Shown here: positions 34,204 through 43,484 of the stretch, in pieces
Position numbering within the stretch: the first letter of the stretch is position 1
Layout of the letters: each line of letters starts with the position of its first letter
Assembly (NCBI GenBank): GCA_036732025.1
Contig: DAINDE010000002.1
Span: 62,001-126,000, forward strand
DNA from: SSSZ01 sp036732025
GTDB lineage: Bacteria; Pseudomonadota; Gammaproteobacteria; Burkholderiales; Rhodocyclaceae
Direction of reading: 5' to 3'
DNA length: 64,000 bases
Position numbers and translations under genes: made by a program
The notes under the pieces: model-generated
Told to the model about the DNA's origin: nothing
The model's database searches: none
Seen by the model: only the letters and a program-made list of their open reading frames with translations

Positions 34204-34713
34204 ATGAAGGCAGGTACGACGCAACGGGGTTTCACCCTCATCGAACTCATCGTGGTCATCATCATTCTCGGCATCCTGGCCGCGGTGGCGCTGCCGCGCT
34301 TCACCAACCTGCAGGTCCAGGCGCGGCAGGCCAAACTCAACGCTGCCCTCGGTGCCGTGCGCGGCGCGGCGGCCCTCTACCACGCCCAGTGCCTGGCCAA
34401 CGCCAATAACGGCGGTTCCTGTCCGGCGGACAACACCAACTTCACCATCAATATGGAAGGGGCCAACGTCCAGGGGGTGAACCAGTATCCCTCGGCTGCC
34501 GCCGCCGGCATCATCACGGCGGCGGGGATCAGTACCGCCAATCCCGCTGACTATAGCACCGTCGGTGGTGGCGCCGCCGCGGGGGCCACCATCAACATCG
34601 ACGTGCCGGGCCCGACCGCCGGTACCTGCCGGGTCAGCTATACCGCCGCCACTCAGGCGGCCGGCGTCGTCACCGCCCCCGTCGCGGTGATCGTGGATTC
34701 CACTTGTCTTTGA
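34204..34713 (+). CDS. mshA: MSHA major pilin-like protein
   Basis: The 169-residue protein follows a strong AAGGAGG site. It has the type IV prepilin signal QRG/FTLIELIVVIIILGILAAVALPRF and the Cys pairs typical of MshA pilins (Cys61/Cys70 region SCPADN and two near the C-terminus, TCRVSY and STCL). The C-terminal domain is Ala/Gly/Thr-rich. The strong ribosome site and upstream space suggest high expression, as for a main pilin. A second pilin gene of the same type follows at once. Confidence 0.82.
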   Translation: MKAGTTQRGFTLIELIVVIIILGILAAVALPRFTNLQVQARQAKLNAALGAVRGAAALYHAQCLANANNGGSCPADNTNFTINMEGANVQGVNQYPSAAAAGIITAAGISTANPADYSTVGGGAAAGATINIDVPGPTAGTCRVSYTAATQAAGVVTAPVAVIVDSTCL

Positions 34714-34731
34714 TTTTGAGGAGTGATTGTC

Positions 34732-35166
34732 ATGAAACAAAAGGGTTTTACGCTGGTTGAACTGGTGGTGGTCATTGTCATTCTCGGCATTCTGGCCGCG
34801 ACGGCGCTGCCGCGGTTCGTGAATCTGACCAACGACGCGCGGGCTGCCGCTGTCAACGGCATGGCCGGTGGATTGCGGTCTGCCGTTGCGGTCGTACAGG
34901 CACGTTACATGGCCACGGGCAACCTGGCAGCGACAACGGTAACCATGGCTGACACGACGTCGGTGACCGTGAATGCGGCAACGGGCATCCCCGTCGGTAC
35001 GGCGGCCGGCATCGGTAGCGCGCTTCAGTCCACCGATGGATTCACCGTCGATTACACCGCACCTGCTGCCGTGACGTTCCGTCCGACCAATGGCGGTTCT
35101 GCCACCTGCCAAGTGAGCTATAACGGCACTACCGGTGCGGCGACCGTTTCCACCGGCGGTTGCTGA
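34732..35166 (+). CDS. MSHA pilin-like protein, second copy
   Basis: The start is ATG 34732 after GAGGAG; 144 residues. Its signal QKG/FTLVELVVVIVILGILAATALPRF is close to mshA's, but the soluble domain differs, with two cysteines near the end (ATCQVSY and GGC). Base composition is a little less GC-rich than its neighbours. It is either an alternative main pilin or a minor one (MshB-like). Confidence 0.78.
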   Translation: MKQKGFTLVELVVVIVILGILAATALPRFVNLTNDARAAAVNGMAGGLRSAVAVVQARYMATGNLAATTVTMADTTSVTVNAATGIPVGTAAGIGSALQSTDGFTVDYTAPAAVTFRPTNGGSATCQVSYNGTTGAATVSTGGC

Positions 35167-35187
35167 CCACTCCGCCTGGGGGCTGCA

Positions 35188-35664
35188 ATGGGGCCGTCCC
35201 TGGCCGGTGGCCAACGGGCATTTACGCTTGTCGAGTTGATCGTGGTCATGGTGGTGGTGGGGATTCTCGCCCTGGCCGCGATTCCTCGCCTCGCCGACTC
35301 CGGCTTCGACGACCGCCGCCTCCGTGACGACGCCATCGCCGCCCTGCGTTTTGCGCAGAAGGCGGCGATCGCGTCGCGGCGCGTGACCTGTGCCACGTTC
35401 CCCAACGCCACGAACCTCATCGTCCATATCGAAACGGCTGCCGGCGCCGGGGACTGCACCACCGTCGGCCCGGCCCTGAACGGGCCGGAGGGCACGGCGC
35501 TGGTGGTGACGGCCTCCCGCAGCACCTCGTTCAGCGCCTTCCCCGCCGGCTGGATCACCTTCAACGGCCTCGGCCAGCCCAGCGCCGCCGCCAGCATCGG
35601 CATCAGCAACCTGCCGGCGGCCCTGGCCATCACCGTCGAGGCGGAGACCGGCTATGTCCGCTGA
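35188..35664 (+). CDS. mshC: MSHA minor pilin MshC-like (GspH-type)
   Basis: The protein has 158 residues. The prepilin signal reads QRA/FTLVELIVVMVVVGILALAAIPR, with Ala rather than the usual Gly before the cleavage point. The DDRRLRDDAIAALRFAQKAAIASRR segment matches the GspH/FimT type of minor pilin. It overlaps mshD by 11 bases. Confidence 0.75.
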   Translation: MGPSLAGGQRAFTLVELIVVMVVVGILALAAIPRLADSGFDDRRLRDDAIAALRFAQKAAIASRRVTCATFPNATNLIVHIETAAGAGDCTTVGPALNGPEGTALVVTASRSTSFSAFPAGWITFNGLGQPSAAASIGISNLPAALAITVEAETGYVR

Positions 35665-36241
35665 GGCCCCCCGCCGCCGGCAGCAGGGGCTGTCCCTGGT
35701 GGAGGTGGTGGTTTCCATGGTGGTCCTGGCGGTGGGGGTGGTGGCGGTGCTGTCCACCTTCGGCGTCTCCTTGATGGGCAGCGTCGAGCCCATGCGCCAG
35801 AAGCAGATGACGGCCATCGCCGAGGCCCTGCTCGGCGAAATCCTGCACCAGCCCTTCACCTTTTGCGATCCGGACGACGCCAACGCCGGCTCGGCCCTGA
35901 GCGCCGCCGACTGCACCGGCGGCGCGGCTGCTTCCCAGGAGGTGCTTGGCCCCACCGCCGGCGAGGTTCGCCTCGGGGCGCCGCCCGCGACGCCGGCCCC
36001 GGGCACCCAGTTCGACAACGTCGGTGACTACGCCGGTTTTTCCATGAACCCGGTGGTGGATATCACCGGTGCCGGGGCGGCGGCCCTGGCGGGCTACACC
36101 GCCACCGTGGCGGTGACTGCCGTCGGCGGCACCTTCGGCGTGCCGGCCAACGACGCCCTCCAGGTGGCTGTCACGGTGACCCGCGGCACCGAGTCCTTCA
36201 CCCTGACCGGCCTGCGTTTCCGCTATGCGCCCCGTTATTGA
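35654..36241 (+). CDS. mshD: MSHA minor pilin MshD-like
   Basis: The protein has 195 residues with the signal QQG/LSLVEVVVSMVVLAVGVVAVLS, of the GspI/PilV type. The phrase MRQKQMTAIAEALLGEILHQPF, with a following FCDPDD, resembles MshD proteins. It overlaps both neighbours, so mshC, mshD and mshO are translationally linked. Confidence 0.78.
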   Translation: MSAEAPRRRQQGLSLVEVVVSMVVLAVGVVAVLSTFGVSLMGSVEPMRQKQMTAIAEALLGEILHQPFTFCDPDDANAGSALSAADCTGGAAASQEVLGPTAGEVRLGAPPATPAPGTQFDNVGDYAGFSMNPVVDITGAGAAALAGYTATVAVTAVGGTFGVPANDALQVAVTVTRGTESFTLTGLRFRYAPRY

Positions 36242-37058
36242 CCGCCGCCGCGGCAGCGGCGTCACCCTGGTGGAGATGATCGTGGTCATCGCCGTCACCG
36301 GCGTGCTGGTGGCCCTGGTGAGCCTCTTCGGCCGCCGCCAGATCGACGCCTATTTCGACGTGGCCAACCGCGCCGCCCTCACCGACGCCGCCGATACCGC
36401 GCTCCGCCGCATCGGCCGGGAAGTGCAGGGGGCCCTGCCCAACAGCGTCCGCTCCGCCGGCGGCAACCAGTTCCTGGAATTCGTGCCGGTCCGCGACGGC
36501 GGCCGCTACCGGGGCGAACTGACGCCGGCGGGCACCGGCAATCCCCTCGACCTGAGCAACGCCGCCGACACCACCTTCGACGTCCTCGGCCCCACGGTCA
36601 CCGCTGCCGCCGGGGATCGGCTGGTGATCTACAACCTGGGCCAGCCGGGGTCCGACGTCTACGCCGGCACCAGTTCCCGGGCGCTCACCACCACCGGCGC
36701 CGGCCTCTCGGCCCTGGGCTTCGCCGGCGGACAGTTTCCCTTCGGTTCCCCCCGGCGGCGCTTCCAGATCGTCGGCGGGCCGGTGACCTACGAGTGCACG
36801 GCGACCCAGTTGCTGCGCCGCTGGTGCTACGACTTCCAGGCCGTCCAGCCCACCGGGGGCTTCGCCGCCCTGCCCGTGCATGGGGCCTGCGCCGCCGTGC
36901 AGACGGCGGTGCTGGTGGATAACCTGGCCGCCTGCAACCTCAATTACGTCGCCGGCGCCCTGGCCCGCAACGGCCTGGTGTCCATCAGCCTGACCCTGTC
37001 CGCCAACGGCGAGGCGGTGACCCTCATGCACCAGGTGGAAGTCCTCAACGCGCCATGA
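36225..37058 (+). CDS. mshO: MSHA minor pilin MshO-like (GspJ/PilW-type)
   Basis: The protein has 277 residues. Its N-terminus, GSG/VTLVEMIVVIAVTGVLVALVSLFGRRQID, is a prepilin signal, and ALTDAADTALRRIGREVQGALPNSVR matches the MshO/PilW group. Cysteine pairs occur in the C-terminal domain (ECTATQLLRRWCYDF). Start overlaps mshD by 17 bases; stop overlaps mshP (ATGA). Confidence 0.8.
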   Translation: MRPVIDRRRGSGVTLVEMIVVIAVTGVLVALVSLFGRRQIDAYFDVANRAALTDAADTALRRIGREVQGALPNSVRSAGGNQFLEFVPVRDGGRYRGELTPAGTGNPLDLSNAADTTFDVLGPTVTAAAGDRLVIYNLGQPGSDVYAGTSSRALTTTGAGLSALGFAGGQFPFGSPRRRFQIVGGPVTYECTATQLLRRWCYDFQAVQPTGGFAALPVHGACAAVQTAVLVDNLAACNLNYVAGALARNGLVSISLTLSANGEAVTLMHQVEVLNAP

Positions 37059-37549
37059 ATCCGCGGGCCACCTCCTCCCGGCGCCAGCGCGGCGTCTCCA
37101 TCATCGCGGCGATCTTCTTCCTGCTGCTCTTCGCCGCCATCGCCGCCGCCATGGTCAGCCTGACCACCACCAGCAACACCACCTCGACCCTGGACGTGCA
37201 GGGCAGCCGGGCCTACCAGGCGGCCCGGGGGGGCGTGGAATGGGGGCTCTGGCAGGTGGCCAACAACCCCGCCAACGGCCCCCCGGCCACGGCGGCGTCG
37301 CCCCTGCCCAGCTGTTTCGCGTCGCCGACCAACCTCGCCATCCTGGGGTTCGCGGTGGCCGTCACCTGCGAGGTGTTCCCCGGCGCCGGGGATTTCCAGG
37401 AAGGCACGAAAAACCTGCGCCTCTTCCGTATCATCGCCACGGCCACCGGTGCCGGCCCCGGCGGCGGGGTGTCGCGCCGACTCACGGTGACGGTGGAGGT
37501 GTGCCGGGATTCGGCGAGCACCGTGGCGCCGTTCGACTGTACCTTCTGA
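37055..37549 (+). CDS. mshP: MSHA biogenesis protein MshP-like (PilX/GspK-type)
   Basis: The protein has 164 residues. The N-terminus RQRG/VSIIAAIFFLLLFAAIAAAMVSL is prepilin-like but lacks Glu5, as usual for PilX/GspK/MshP tip proteins. SRAYQAARGGVEWGLWQV is typical. It would sit at the pilus tip. Confidence 0.8.
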   Translation: MNPRATSSRRQRGVSIIAAIFFLLLFAAIAAAMVSLTTTSNTTSTLDVQGSRAYQAARGGVEWGLWQVANNPANGPPATAASPLPSCFASPTNLAILGFAVAVTCEVFPGAGDFQEGTKNLRLFRIIATATGAGPGGGVSRRLTVTVEVCRDSASTVAPFDCTF

Positions 37550-37559
37550 GAGGGCAACT

Positions 37560-40500
37560 ATGACCCGGCATGGCATCACGCATATCGTCAAGGGGCTGGT
37601 GGTCCTCTGGCTGGCGCTGGCGGCCGGCCTCGCCCAGGCCCAGACCTACGCCTACCAGACCGATACCTTCAACTGGCTGGCGCCGTCGGCGGCGGCCACC
37701 ACCGTCACCTGGGACAACACCTGCACCAGCTACCCCAACGGCGACGACGTGCGGGCGGTGGTCAATTTCCCCGGCGGCTTCACCTTCGATTTCGCCGGCA
37801 CCACCTATACCCAGGTGCGCATCATGTCCAACGGCATGATCCAGTTCGGCGCCGACGCCGGCATCCACCGTACCTACACCAACACCGCCCTGCCGGCCGG
37901 ATTGCCCTCCGCCAGCGGCAGTTGCCCCCGGGCGGTGCCCCAGAACCTGCTGGCGGTGTACTGGGTGGACATCAATACGGCGCCCAACGTCTCCGGTGCC
38001 CTGGTCCAGTACGAACTGCTGGGCACGGCGCCCAACCGCCAGTTCGTCATCACCTGGAACAACGTCGCCCTCTACGGCAACGTGTCCCGGCGCTATTCCT
38101 TCCAGGTGGTCCTCAACGAGGACGATACCTTCAAATACCAGTACACGGTGGGGGCTTCCGACGGCTCCGAGGGGACCGTCGGCGTCCAGGTGAGCAGTAC
38201 CGACTACACCCAGTATTCCTTCAAGCAGACCTTCATCGACGCCACCAACGGCACCGCCATCAAGTGGTACCGGGCCGACCAGGCCCAGCCCAAGACCGCC
38301 GAATACTATTTCGACGAGGCCACCTGGCGGGCTTCCCCCAACACCGACGTGCGCGACGCCTCGGGCAACGGCCTCCATGGCACCGCCATCGGCACCGCCC
38401 AGTCGTCGAACACCCAGATCAAGGTCTGCCGCTCGGCGCAGTTCCCGTCCAACACCAGCAACACGACCCAGGACGCGGTCTCCATCCCGTGGACGCCGGC
38501 CAGCAAGGGATCGGTCAGCTTCTGGTACTACCCGGGCGCCAACACCGACGCCATGCTCTTCGACGCCAGCACGGTGGCCAATCGGCCCTTCTACCTGATG
38601 AAGACGGCCGGCCAGCAGTTGAAGCTGGTGGTGTCCGACAGCACGGGCGCCACGGTGACGGCGACCACCACCGCCGCCGCCATCGGCTCGGGGAGCTGGA
38701 AGCACATCGCGGTGAGCTGGTACATGCAGGCCGGCACCAGCCAGACGGTGCTGCGCATCTACGTCAACGGCGTCCTGCAGAACGTCTGGCGCGGCACCAC
38801 CAACGGCTCGCCGGGGGCGGTGACCAACGCCTACCTGGGCGACAACCGGACCTCCGGCGTCACCCCCAGCGGCGGCACGCCGAACTCGGCCAACGGCTAT
38901 TTCGACGAGATGAAGATCTACCCCTTCGACATGAGCCACGTGCAGGCCCTCAAGGACATGGTGCTGCGCAGCGGCTGCTCGTCCCTGGACCATTTCGACG
39001 TCACCGTCACCCCGGCGGCGGCGCTCACCTGCGAGTGGGTCAGCGTCAACATCTACGCCCGGGACAGCATCGGCGGGGCGGTGCAGACCAGCACCACGGT
39101 CAGCCTTTCCAACGCCACCGGCCACGGCAACTGGCAGCGCGGCTCGGCCTCCGGGGTGTTCGCCGCCGGGGCCGCCGACAGCGGTGCCGCCACCTACACC
39201 TTCAACAACGAGACCAACGCCACCCTGCTCTTCAACACCCGCTGGGCGGAGACGGCCACCCTCACCGCCCTGGCCAGCCCGGCCACGGGCAGCGGCAACG
39301 TCACCTTTTCCCACGAGGGCTTCAAGTTCGTCACCGCCTCCATGGCGGCGGCCACCGTCAGCAGCAAGGTGGCCTGCGTCAATTCCAACGCGAGCTATGC
39401 CGGGCCGCCCAGCCAGACGGCGCAGACCCTCTACCTGCAGGCCTGGAAGAGCGACCAGAGCAACTTCACCTGCACCGCCGCCAACCAGGATTTCCGCAAC
39501 GGCCAGTCGGTGGCGGTGAACTTCTCCATGCAGTGCGTCAATCCCGCCACCTGCGTCGGCGGCACCAACGCCACCGTCAACGGCACCGCCGTGGGCCTCG
39601 CACCCAATGTGGCCGGCCGCCCCAACAGCGGCGACTACCAGCCGGTGACGCTCACCTTCGGCAGCAACGCCATGGCGCCGGTGGTCATCAACTACCCGGA
39701 TGCCGGCCAGGTCCAGTTGTGGGCCAGCTATAACCCCGGCGGGGCCCCCAGCAACCACATGAACGGCGTCACCAACGCCTTCGCCGTGGCGCCGGCGTCG
39801 TTCACCATCACCTCGGTGAAGAATTCCTCCGGCACCGCCAACCCCATCGCCTGGCCGTCTTCCGGCACGCCCACCCTGGCGACGGCGGGCTTCGCCCCGG
39901 CCGGCGACACCCTGGCGGTGACCATGGACGCCATGAACGCCTGCGCCACCCCGGCCAAGACCTTCAACTTCGGCAACGAATCGACCGCCCCCACCGATAC
40001 CCGCCACGGCGGCGGCACCTTCGCCTTCTCCATCGGCGCCGGCAACGCCACTCCCACGGTCAGCGTACCGGCGCCGGTGACCGTCACCGCCCCGGTCTTC
40101 GCCAACGGCACCACCAGCACCGCCGCCGGGGTGCGCTGGGACGAAGTGGGCGCCTTCAAGGCCACCGTCACCCTTTCCGACTACTTCGGCGCGGGAAGCG
40201 TGCGCGGCACCAGCGACTGGGTCGGCCGTTTTTACCCCCATCACTTCGACACCGTCGTCACCCCCGCCGCCGGCTGCACCGGCTTTGCCTATTCCCGCCA
40301 GCCCTTCACCGTGCAGGTGACGGCCAGGAATGCCGTCACCCCCACCGCCGGCACCACCCGGAACTACGACGGCACTGCCGGTTTCGCCCGGGCGGTGAAC
40401 CTGACCGAGGAGAACGGCGCGGCCGGCAGTCTCTACGTGGGCAGCACCGCCGGCGGCACCGGCGCCGTGCCCGCCGCCCAGTTCGCCAGCGGCGTCGGGA

Positions 40501-41123
40501 CCGTGTCCAACACCGCCACCGCCAATCCATCCCCCATTTCCTTCCGCTTCACCACCGAGCCCTCCAACCCGGCCGCCATCGCCGTCCATGCCGAAGACAG
40601 CGACACCCTGCCGACCAAGGCCACCCACGGCGGCACCGACGGCACCCTGACGGTCGAAAGCGGCCGCCTGTGGCTGGGCAACGCCTACGGCTCGGAATTC
40701 CTGCCCCTGACGGTGCCGGCCCAGACCCAGTTCTGGCTGGCCAACGCCTGGCGCCAGAATACGGCCGACAGTTGCACCGCCCTCAACGTCCCCACCGCCG
40801 GCAACGGCGGGCTCCTCTTCTATGCCGCCAGCGCCCGCAACGCTCTCGCAGCCGGGGAGGTGGTGGCCCAGATCAACGGCAGCACGGCGGCGGCGCGCCA
40901 GGCCGTCACCGCTGGCGACGTGCGGCTCGTCCTGAGGAATCCCGCCAGCGCCGCCCAGGGGCCGGGGGCGGGGAATTTCGGCTACCTCGACGTGATCATC
41001 GCCAACCTCGTCGGCGGCGGCAGCGGCGCGCCCACCTGGCTGACCACCACCGGCAACGGCCGGGCCTGCTTCGGCACCTGCGGGCCCCGGTCGCCGATCA
41101 TCCACAGCCGGGAGAACTTCTGA
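37560..41123 (+). CDS. mshQ: MSHA large surface protein MshQ-like (DUF6701, LamG)
   Basis: The protein has 1187 residues with a signal peptide (VVLWLALAAGLAQAQ). An N-terminal beta-rich domain (about 30-230; YWVDINTAPNVSG, WNNVALYGN) is followed by a LamG/concanavalin-like domain (about 255-460; GSVSFWYYPGANTDAM, SGSWKHIAVSWYM, NGYFDEMKIYPF). The remaining ~700 residues match the DUF6701 region of MshQ. Many cysteines are present in pairs. It is probably a pilus-associated adhesin or surface protein; ligand unknown. It starts 10 bp after mshP and ends the first pilus gene block. Confidence 0.85.
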   Translation: MTRHGITHIVKGLVVLWLALAAGLAQAQTYAYQTDTFNWLAPSAAATTVTWDNTCTSYPNGDDVRAVVNFPGGFTFDFAGTTYTQVRIMSNGMIQFGADAGIHRTYTNTALPAGLPSASGSCPRAVPQNLLAVYWVDINTAPNVSGALVQYELLGTAPNRQFVITWNNVALYGNVSRRYSFQVVLNEDDTFKYQYTVGASDGSEGTVGVQVSSTDYTQYSFKQTFIDATNGTAIKWYRADQAQPKTAEYYFDEATWRASPNTDVRDASGNGLHGTAIGTAQSSNTQIKVCRSAQFPSNTSNTTQDAVSIPWTPASKGSVSFWYYPGANTDAMLFDASTVANRPFYLMKTAGQQLKLVVSDSTGATVTATTTAAAIGSGSWKHIAVSWYMQAGTSQTVLRIYVNGVLQNVWRGTTNGSPGAVTNAYLGDNRTSGVTPSGGTPNSANGYFDEMKIYPFDMSHVQALKDMVLRSGCSSLDHFDVTVTPAAALTCEWVSVNIYARDSIGGAVQTSTTVSLSNATGHGNWQRGSASGVFAAGAADSGAATYTFNNETNATLLFNTRWAETATLTALASPATGSGNVTFSHEGFKFVTASMAAATVSSKVACVNSNASYAGPPSQTAQTLYLQAWKSDQSNFTCTAANQDFRNGQSVAVNFSMQCVNPATCVGGTNATVNGTAVGLAPNVAGRPNSGDYQPVTLTFGSNAMAPVVINYPDAGQVQLWASYNPGGAPSNHMNGVTNAFAVAPASFTITSVKNSSGTANPIAWPSSGTPTLATAGFAPAGDTLAVTMDAMNACATPAKTFNFGNESTAPTDTRHGGGTFAFSIGAGNATPTVSVPAPVTVTAPVFANGTTSTAAGVRWDEVGAFKATVTLSDYFGAGSVRGTSDWVGRFYPHHFDTVVTPAAGCTGFAYSRQPFTVQVTARNAVTPTAGTTRNYDGTAGFARAVNLTEENGAAGSLYVGSTAGGTGAVPAAQFASGVGTVSNTATANPSPISFRFTTEPSNPAAIAVHAEDSDTLPTKATHGGTDGTLTVESGRLWLGNAYGSEFLPLTVPAQTQFWLANAWRQNTADSCTALNVPTAGNGGLLFYAASARNALAAGEVVAQINGSTAAARQAVTAGDVRLVLRNPASAAQGPGAGNFGYLDVIIANLVGGGSGAPTWLTTTGNGRACFGTCGPRSPIIHSRENF

Positions 41124-41135
41124 CGCGATGACGCT

Positions 41136-41164
41136 GGAAAATTTGCCGGAAAATAAAATTTTCC
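41136..41164 (+). terminator. hairpin after mshQ
   Basis: Perfect 9-bp arms GGAAAATTT (41136-41144) and AAATTTTCC (41156-41164) with an 11-nt loop lie just past the mshQ stop. The stem is AT-rich and the following T-run poor, so termination may be partial. Confidence 0.4.
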
Positions 41165-41165
41165 A

Positions 41166-41194
41166 TTGTTAAATAGTATGTTAGCGGTTATCCT
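41166..41194 (+). promoter_or_regulatory. candidate promoter for mshI-mshN
   Basis: TTGTTA (41166-41171) and TATCCT (41189-41194) are 17 bp apart, in an AT-rich 98-bp space within an otherwise GC-rich locus. It would drive the assembly-protein block separately from mshE-mshQ. Confidence 0.4.
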
Positions 41195-41221
41195 TCTTAA
41201 AATACTTTAGTAGAGGGGCGA

Positions 41222-42157
41222 ATGTTAGGGAGGCGGGTTGCCAGCAAGGAAGCCGGGTGGATGGGGGTCGTTCCCCAGGGCCGCCGCCTTGACTTGGCCC
41301 ACGTGGTGCGGGCGGTCGGGTGCCGCCCGGAAATCCGCCTGGCCGAATCCTTCCAGATCGAGGGCGGCATCGGCGAAGCCCTGGAGCGCCTGCGGGCCGC
41401 CCGCAAGCTCAAGGGCCACCGCTGCACCACGCTCCTCGCCCCCGGGCAGTACCAGCTCCTCCAGCTCGAAGCCCCGGACGTCCCCGAGGACGAGCGCAAG
41501 GCGGCCCTGCGCTGGCGCCTGAAGGACATGGTCGATTTCCCGGTGGAACGGGCCAGCATCGACATCCTGGAAATCCCGGGCGGTGGCGCTGCCGGCGGCC
41601 GTGCCACCGGCCTCTTCGTGGCGGCGGCCGGCGGCGATGCCGTGGCGGCGGCCATGAAGGCCTTCGACGACGCCCGGATCGCGCTGGAGGCCATCGACCT
41701 GCCCGAGCTGGCCCAGCGCAACGTCGCCGCCCTCTTCGAAGAACCCAACCGCGGCCTCGCCTTCCTCTCCCTGGGCGAGCAGGGGGGGCTGCTGACCCTC
41801 ACCCATCGCGGCGAACTGTACGCCTTCCGCCACATCGACATCGGCGCCCGGCAACTGGCCGACGCCGACGGTGAGCGCCAGCGGGCCCTGGTGGAGCGCA
41901 TCGCCCTCGAACTGCAGCGTTCCCTCGACACCTTCGACCGCCAGTTCAGCTTCATTTCCGTGGCGCGGCTGGTGGTGGCGTGCTCCGAGGCCGTCGACGG
42001 CCTGCAGCCCAGCCTCGCCGAGAACCTCTACGTGCCCGTCCAGCTCATGGATCTGGCCGACGTGGTCGATTTCCCGGGCTTGCCCGAGCTGCGCAACCCC
42101 CAGCGCCAGGCCCAGTGCCTGCCGGTCCTGGGGGCCGCCCTGCGGGACCAGGCATGA
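41222..42157 (+). CDS. mshI: MSHA biogenesis protein MshI (PilM-like)
   Basis: The protein has 311 residues and the actin-like PilM fold pattern seen in MshI: RLAESFQIEGG, then DERKAALRWRLKDMVDFPVERASIDIL and LLTLTHRGELYAFRHIDIG. It is cytoplasmic and would bind the PilN-like protein that follows. ATG 41222 comes after GAGGGGCG. Its stop overlaps the next start (ATGA). Confidence 0.82.
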   Translation: MLGRRVASKEAGWMGVVPQGRRLDLAHVVRAVGCRPEIRLAESFQIEGGIGEALERLRAARKLKGHRCTTLLAPGQYQLLQLEAPDVPEDERKAALRWRLKDMVDFPVERASIDILEIPGGGAAGGRATGLFVAAAGGDAVAAAMKAFDDARIALEAIDLPELAQRNVAALFEEPNRGLAFLSLGEQGGLLTLTHRGELYAFRHIDIGARQLADADGERQRALVERIALELQRSLDTFDRQFSFISVARLVVACSEAVDGLQPSLAENLYVPVQLMDLADVVDFPGLPELRNPQRQAQCLPVLGAALRDQA

Positions 42158-42816
42158 GCCAGCAGATCAACCTTCTCAACCCGGCCCTGCGCCAGCGCCA
42201 AGACTGGCTGCGCGCCAACGTGGTGGCGATGGCGGCCCTGGCCTGCCTGGGTCTGGTGGTTATCGCCAGCATCGGGCTGGGGGCCCGGCAGCGCTCCCTG
42301 CAGGCCGCCGAGGCCGAGGCCGGCGTGCGCCTGCGCACGGCCCAGGAGCGCCTGCAGGCCATGACCAAGGGTTTGGGCGAGCGCAAGCCGGACCCGGCCC
42401 TGGCGCAGCGGGCGGAAAACCTTGCGGCGGCGGTGCAATTGCGCCAGGAGGCCCTGCGCCACCTGGATCGGAAGGAGGGCGCCCGCTTCTCCGAGGCCAT
42501 GCGCGGCCTTGCCCGGCAGTCCATGGACGGGCTCTGGCTCACCGGCTTCGCCGTCGGCGGCGAGGACATGGAGATCCGCGGCCGCATGCTCGACCCGTCG
42601 TTGCTGCCGGCCTACATCCGCCGCCTCAACGCCGAGCCGGCCTTCCACGGCCGCCGCTTCGACGCCCTGGACATGCGCGGCGTCGACGCCCGTCCCGCCG
42701 GCAAGCCCGACGCGGCGGCCAAGCCCGGGCCGGTGCGCCTGCTGCCGCCCTACGTCGAATTCGCGCTGCGGGCAGGGGCCCCCAAGGACACCGGCCGTCC
42801 GGAGGCGCGCCCGTGA
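42154..42816 (+). CDS. PilN-like MSHA assembly protein
   Basis: The protein has 220 residues. It begins SQQINLLNPALRQRQDWL, the PilN hallmark (INLLP-like motif that docks into PilM), followed by one membrane helix (about 24-43) and a periplasmic coiled-coil/ferredoxin-like domain. In Vibrio loci this role belongs to the MshI/MshJ region; some annotations call it MshI2. It overlaps mshI and mshJ by 4 bases each. Confidence 0.78.
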   Translation: MSQQINLLNPALRQRQDWLRANVVAMAALACLGLVVIASIGLGARQRSLQAAEAEAGVRLRTAQERLQAMTKGLGERKPDPALAQRAENLAAAVQLRQEALRHLDRKEGARFSEAMRGLARQSMDGLWLTGFAVGGEDMEIRGRMLDPSLLPAYIRRLNAEPAFHGRRFDALDMRGVDARPAGKPDAAAKPGPVRLLPPYVEFALRAGAPKDTGRPEARP

Positions 42817-43484
42817 AGCAGCAATGGACCCGCCTGGCCACGCGCTTCGACGCCCTGTCGTTGCGGGAGCGGCGGCTGGTGGCTGCCGCCGTCGTCGGCG
42901 GCATCCTGCTTGTGGGATTCACCCTGTTCATCGATCCGGGGCTGGCGCGCAACCGCAGCCTGGGCCAGAACATCGAGCGCCAGACTGCGGAAGCCCTGGC
43001 GCTGGAGGGGCAGATCGCCGCCCTGGAACCGCAATTCCGCGCCGATCCCGATGCCGGGGCCAAGCGCCGCATCGCCGAACTGGAGGCTTCGTTGCAGGAG
43101 GCCGAGCAGCGCCTGAAAACCGCCGAGAGCGGCCTGGTGCCGCCGGAGCGGATGCCCCGGGTGCTGGAAGCGGTGCTCGCCCGCCACCCGGCGCTGCGCC
43201 TGGTCAGCCTGAAGACCCTCAAGCCTGCCGGCGTGCTTGGCGGCGACGCCCGGGACGAGGCGATCAAGGTGCCGGTGTCCGCTTTCGGCCTCTACCGTCA
43301 CGGCGTGGAAATCCGCCTGGAAGGGAGCTTCGCCGACCTGCTGGCCTACGTGGCCGACCTGGAGAGGGCCCAGCCCGGGCTGCTGTGGGGCGAGGCGCGG
43401 CTCGACGCCGAGGAGCATCCCCGCGACGTCCTTTCCGTCGTCATCTATACATTGAGTTCGGACAAGGCATGGCTCGCAATCTGA
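42813..43484 (+). CDS. mshJ: MSHA biogenesis protein MshJ (PilO-like)
   Basis: GTG 42813 gives 223 residues. A single helix (VVGGILLVGFTLFID, about 27-41) is followed by a coiled coil (AALEPQF to LKTAESGLVPPERMP) and a ferredoxin-like end (HGVEIRLEGSFADLLAYVADLE), the PilO arrangement. It forms the periplasmic bridge between platform and secretin. Overlaps mshK by 16 bases. Confidence 0.8.
   Translation: MKQQWTRLATRFDALSLRERRLVAAAVVGGILLVGFTLFIDPGLARNRSLGQNIERQTAEALALEGQIAALEPQFRADPDAGAKRRIAELEASLQEAEQRLKTAESGLVPPERMPRVLEAVLARHPALRLVSLKTLKPAGVLGGDARDEAIKVPVSAFGLYRHGVEIRLEGSFADLLAYVADLERAQPGLLWGEARLDAEEHPRDVLSVVIYTLSSDKAWLAI

Noticed and set aside
37482..41105. 1207-codon open frame on the minus strand opposite mshQ
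   Set aside because: It is a high-GC antisense shadow: composition is Gly/Ala/His/Val/Arg-rich without domains, while the plus strand encodes a clear secreted LamG protein.
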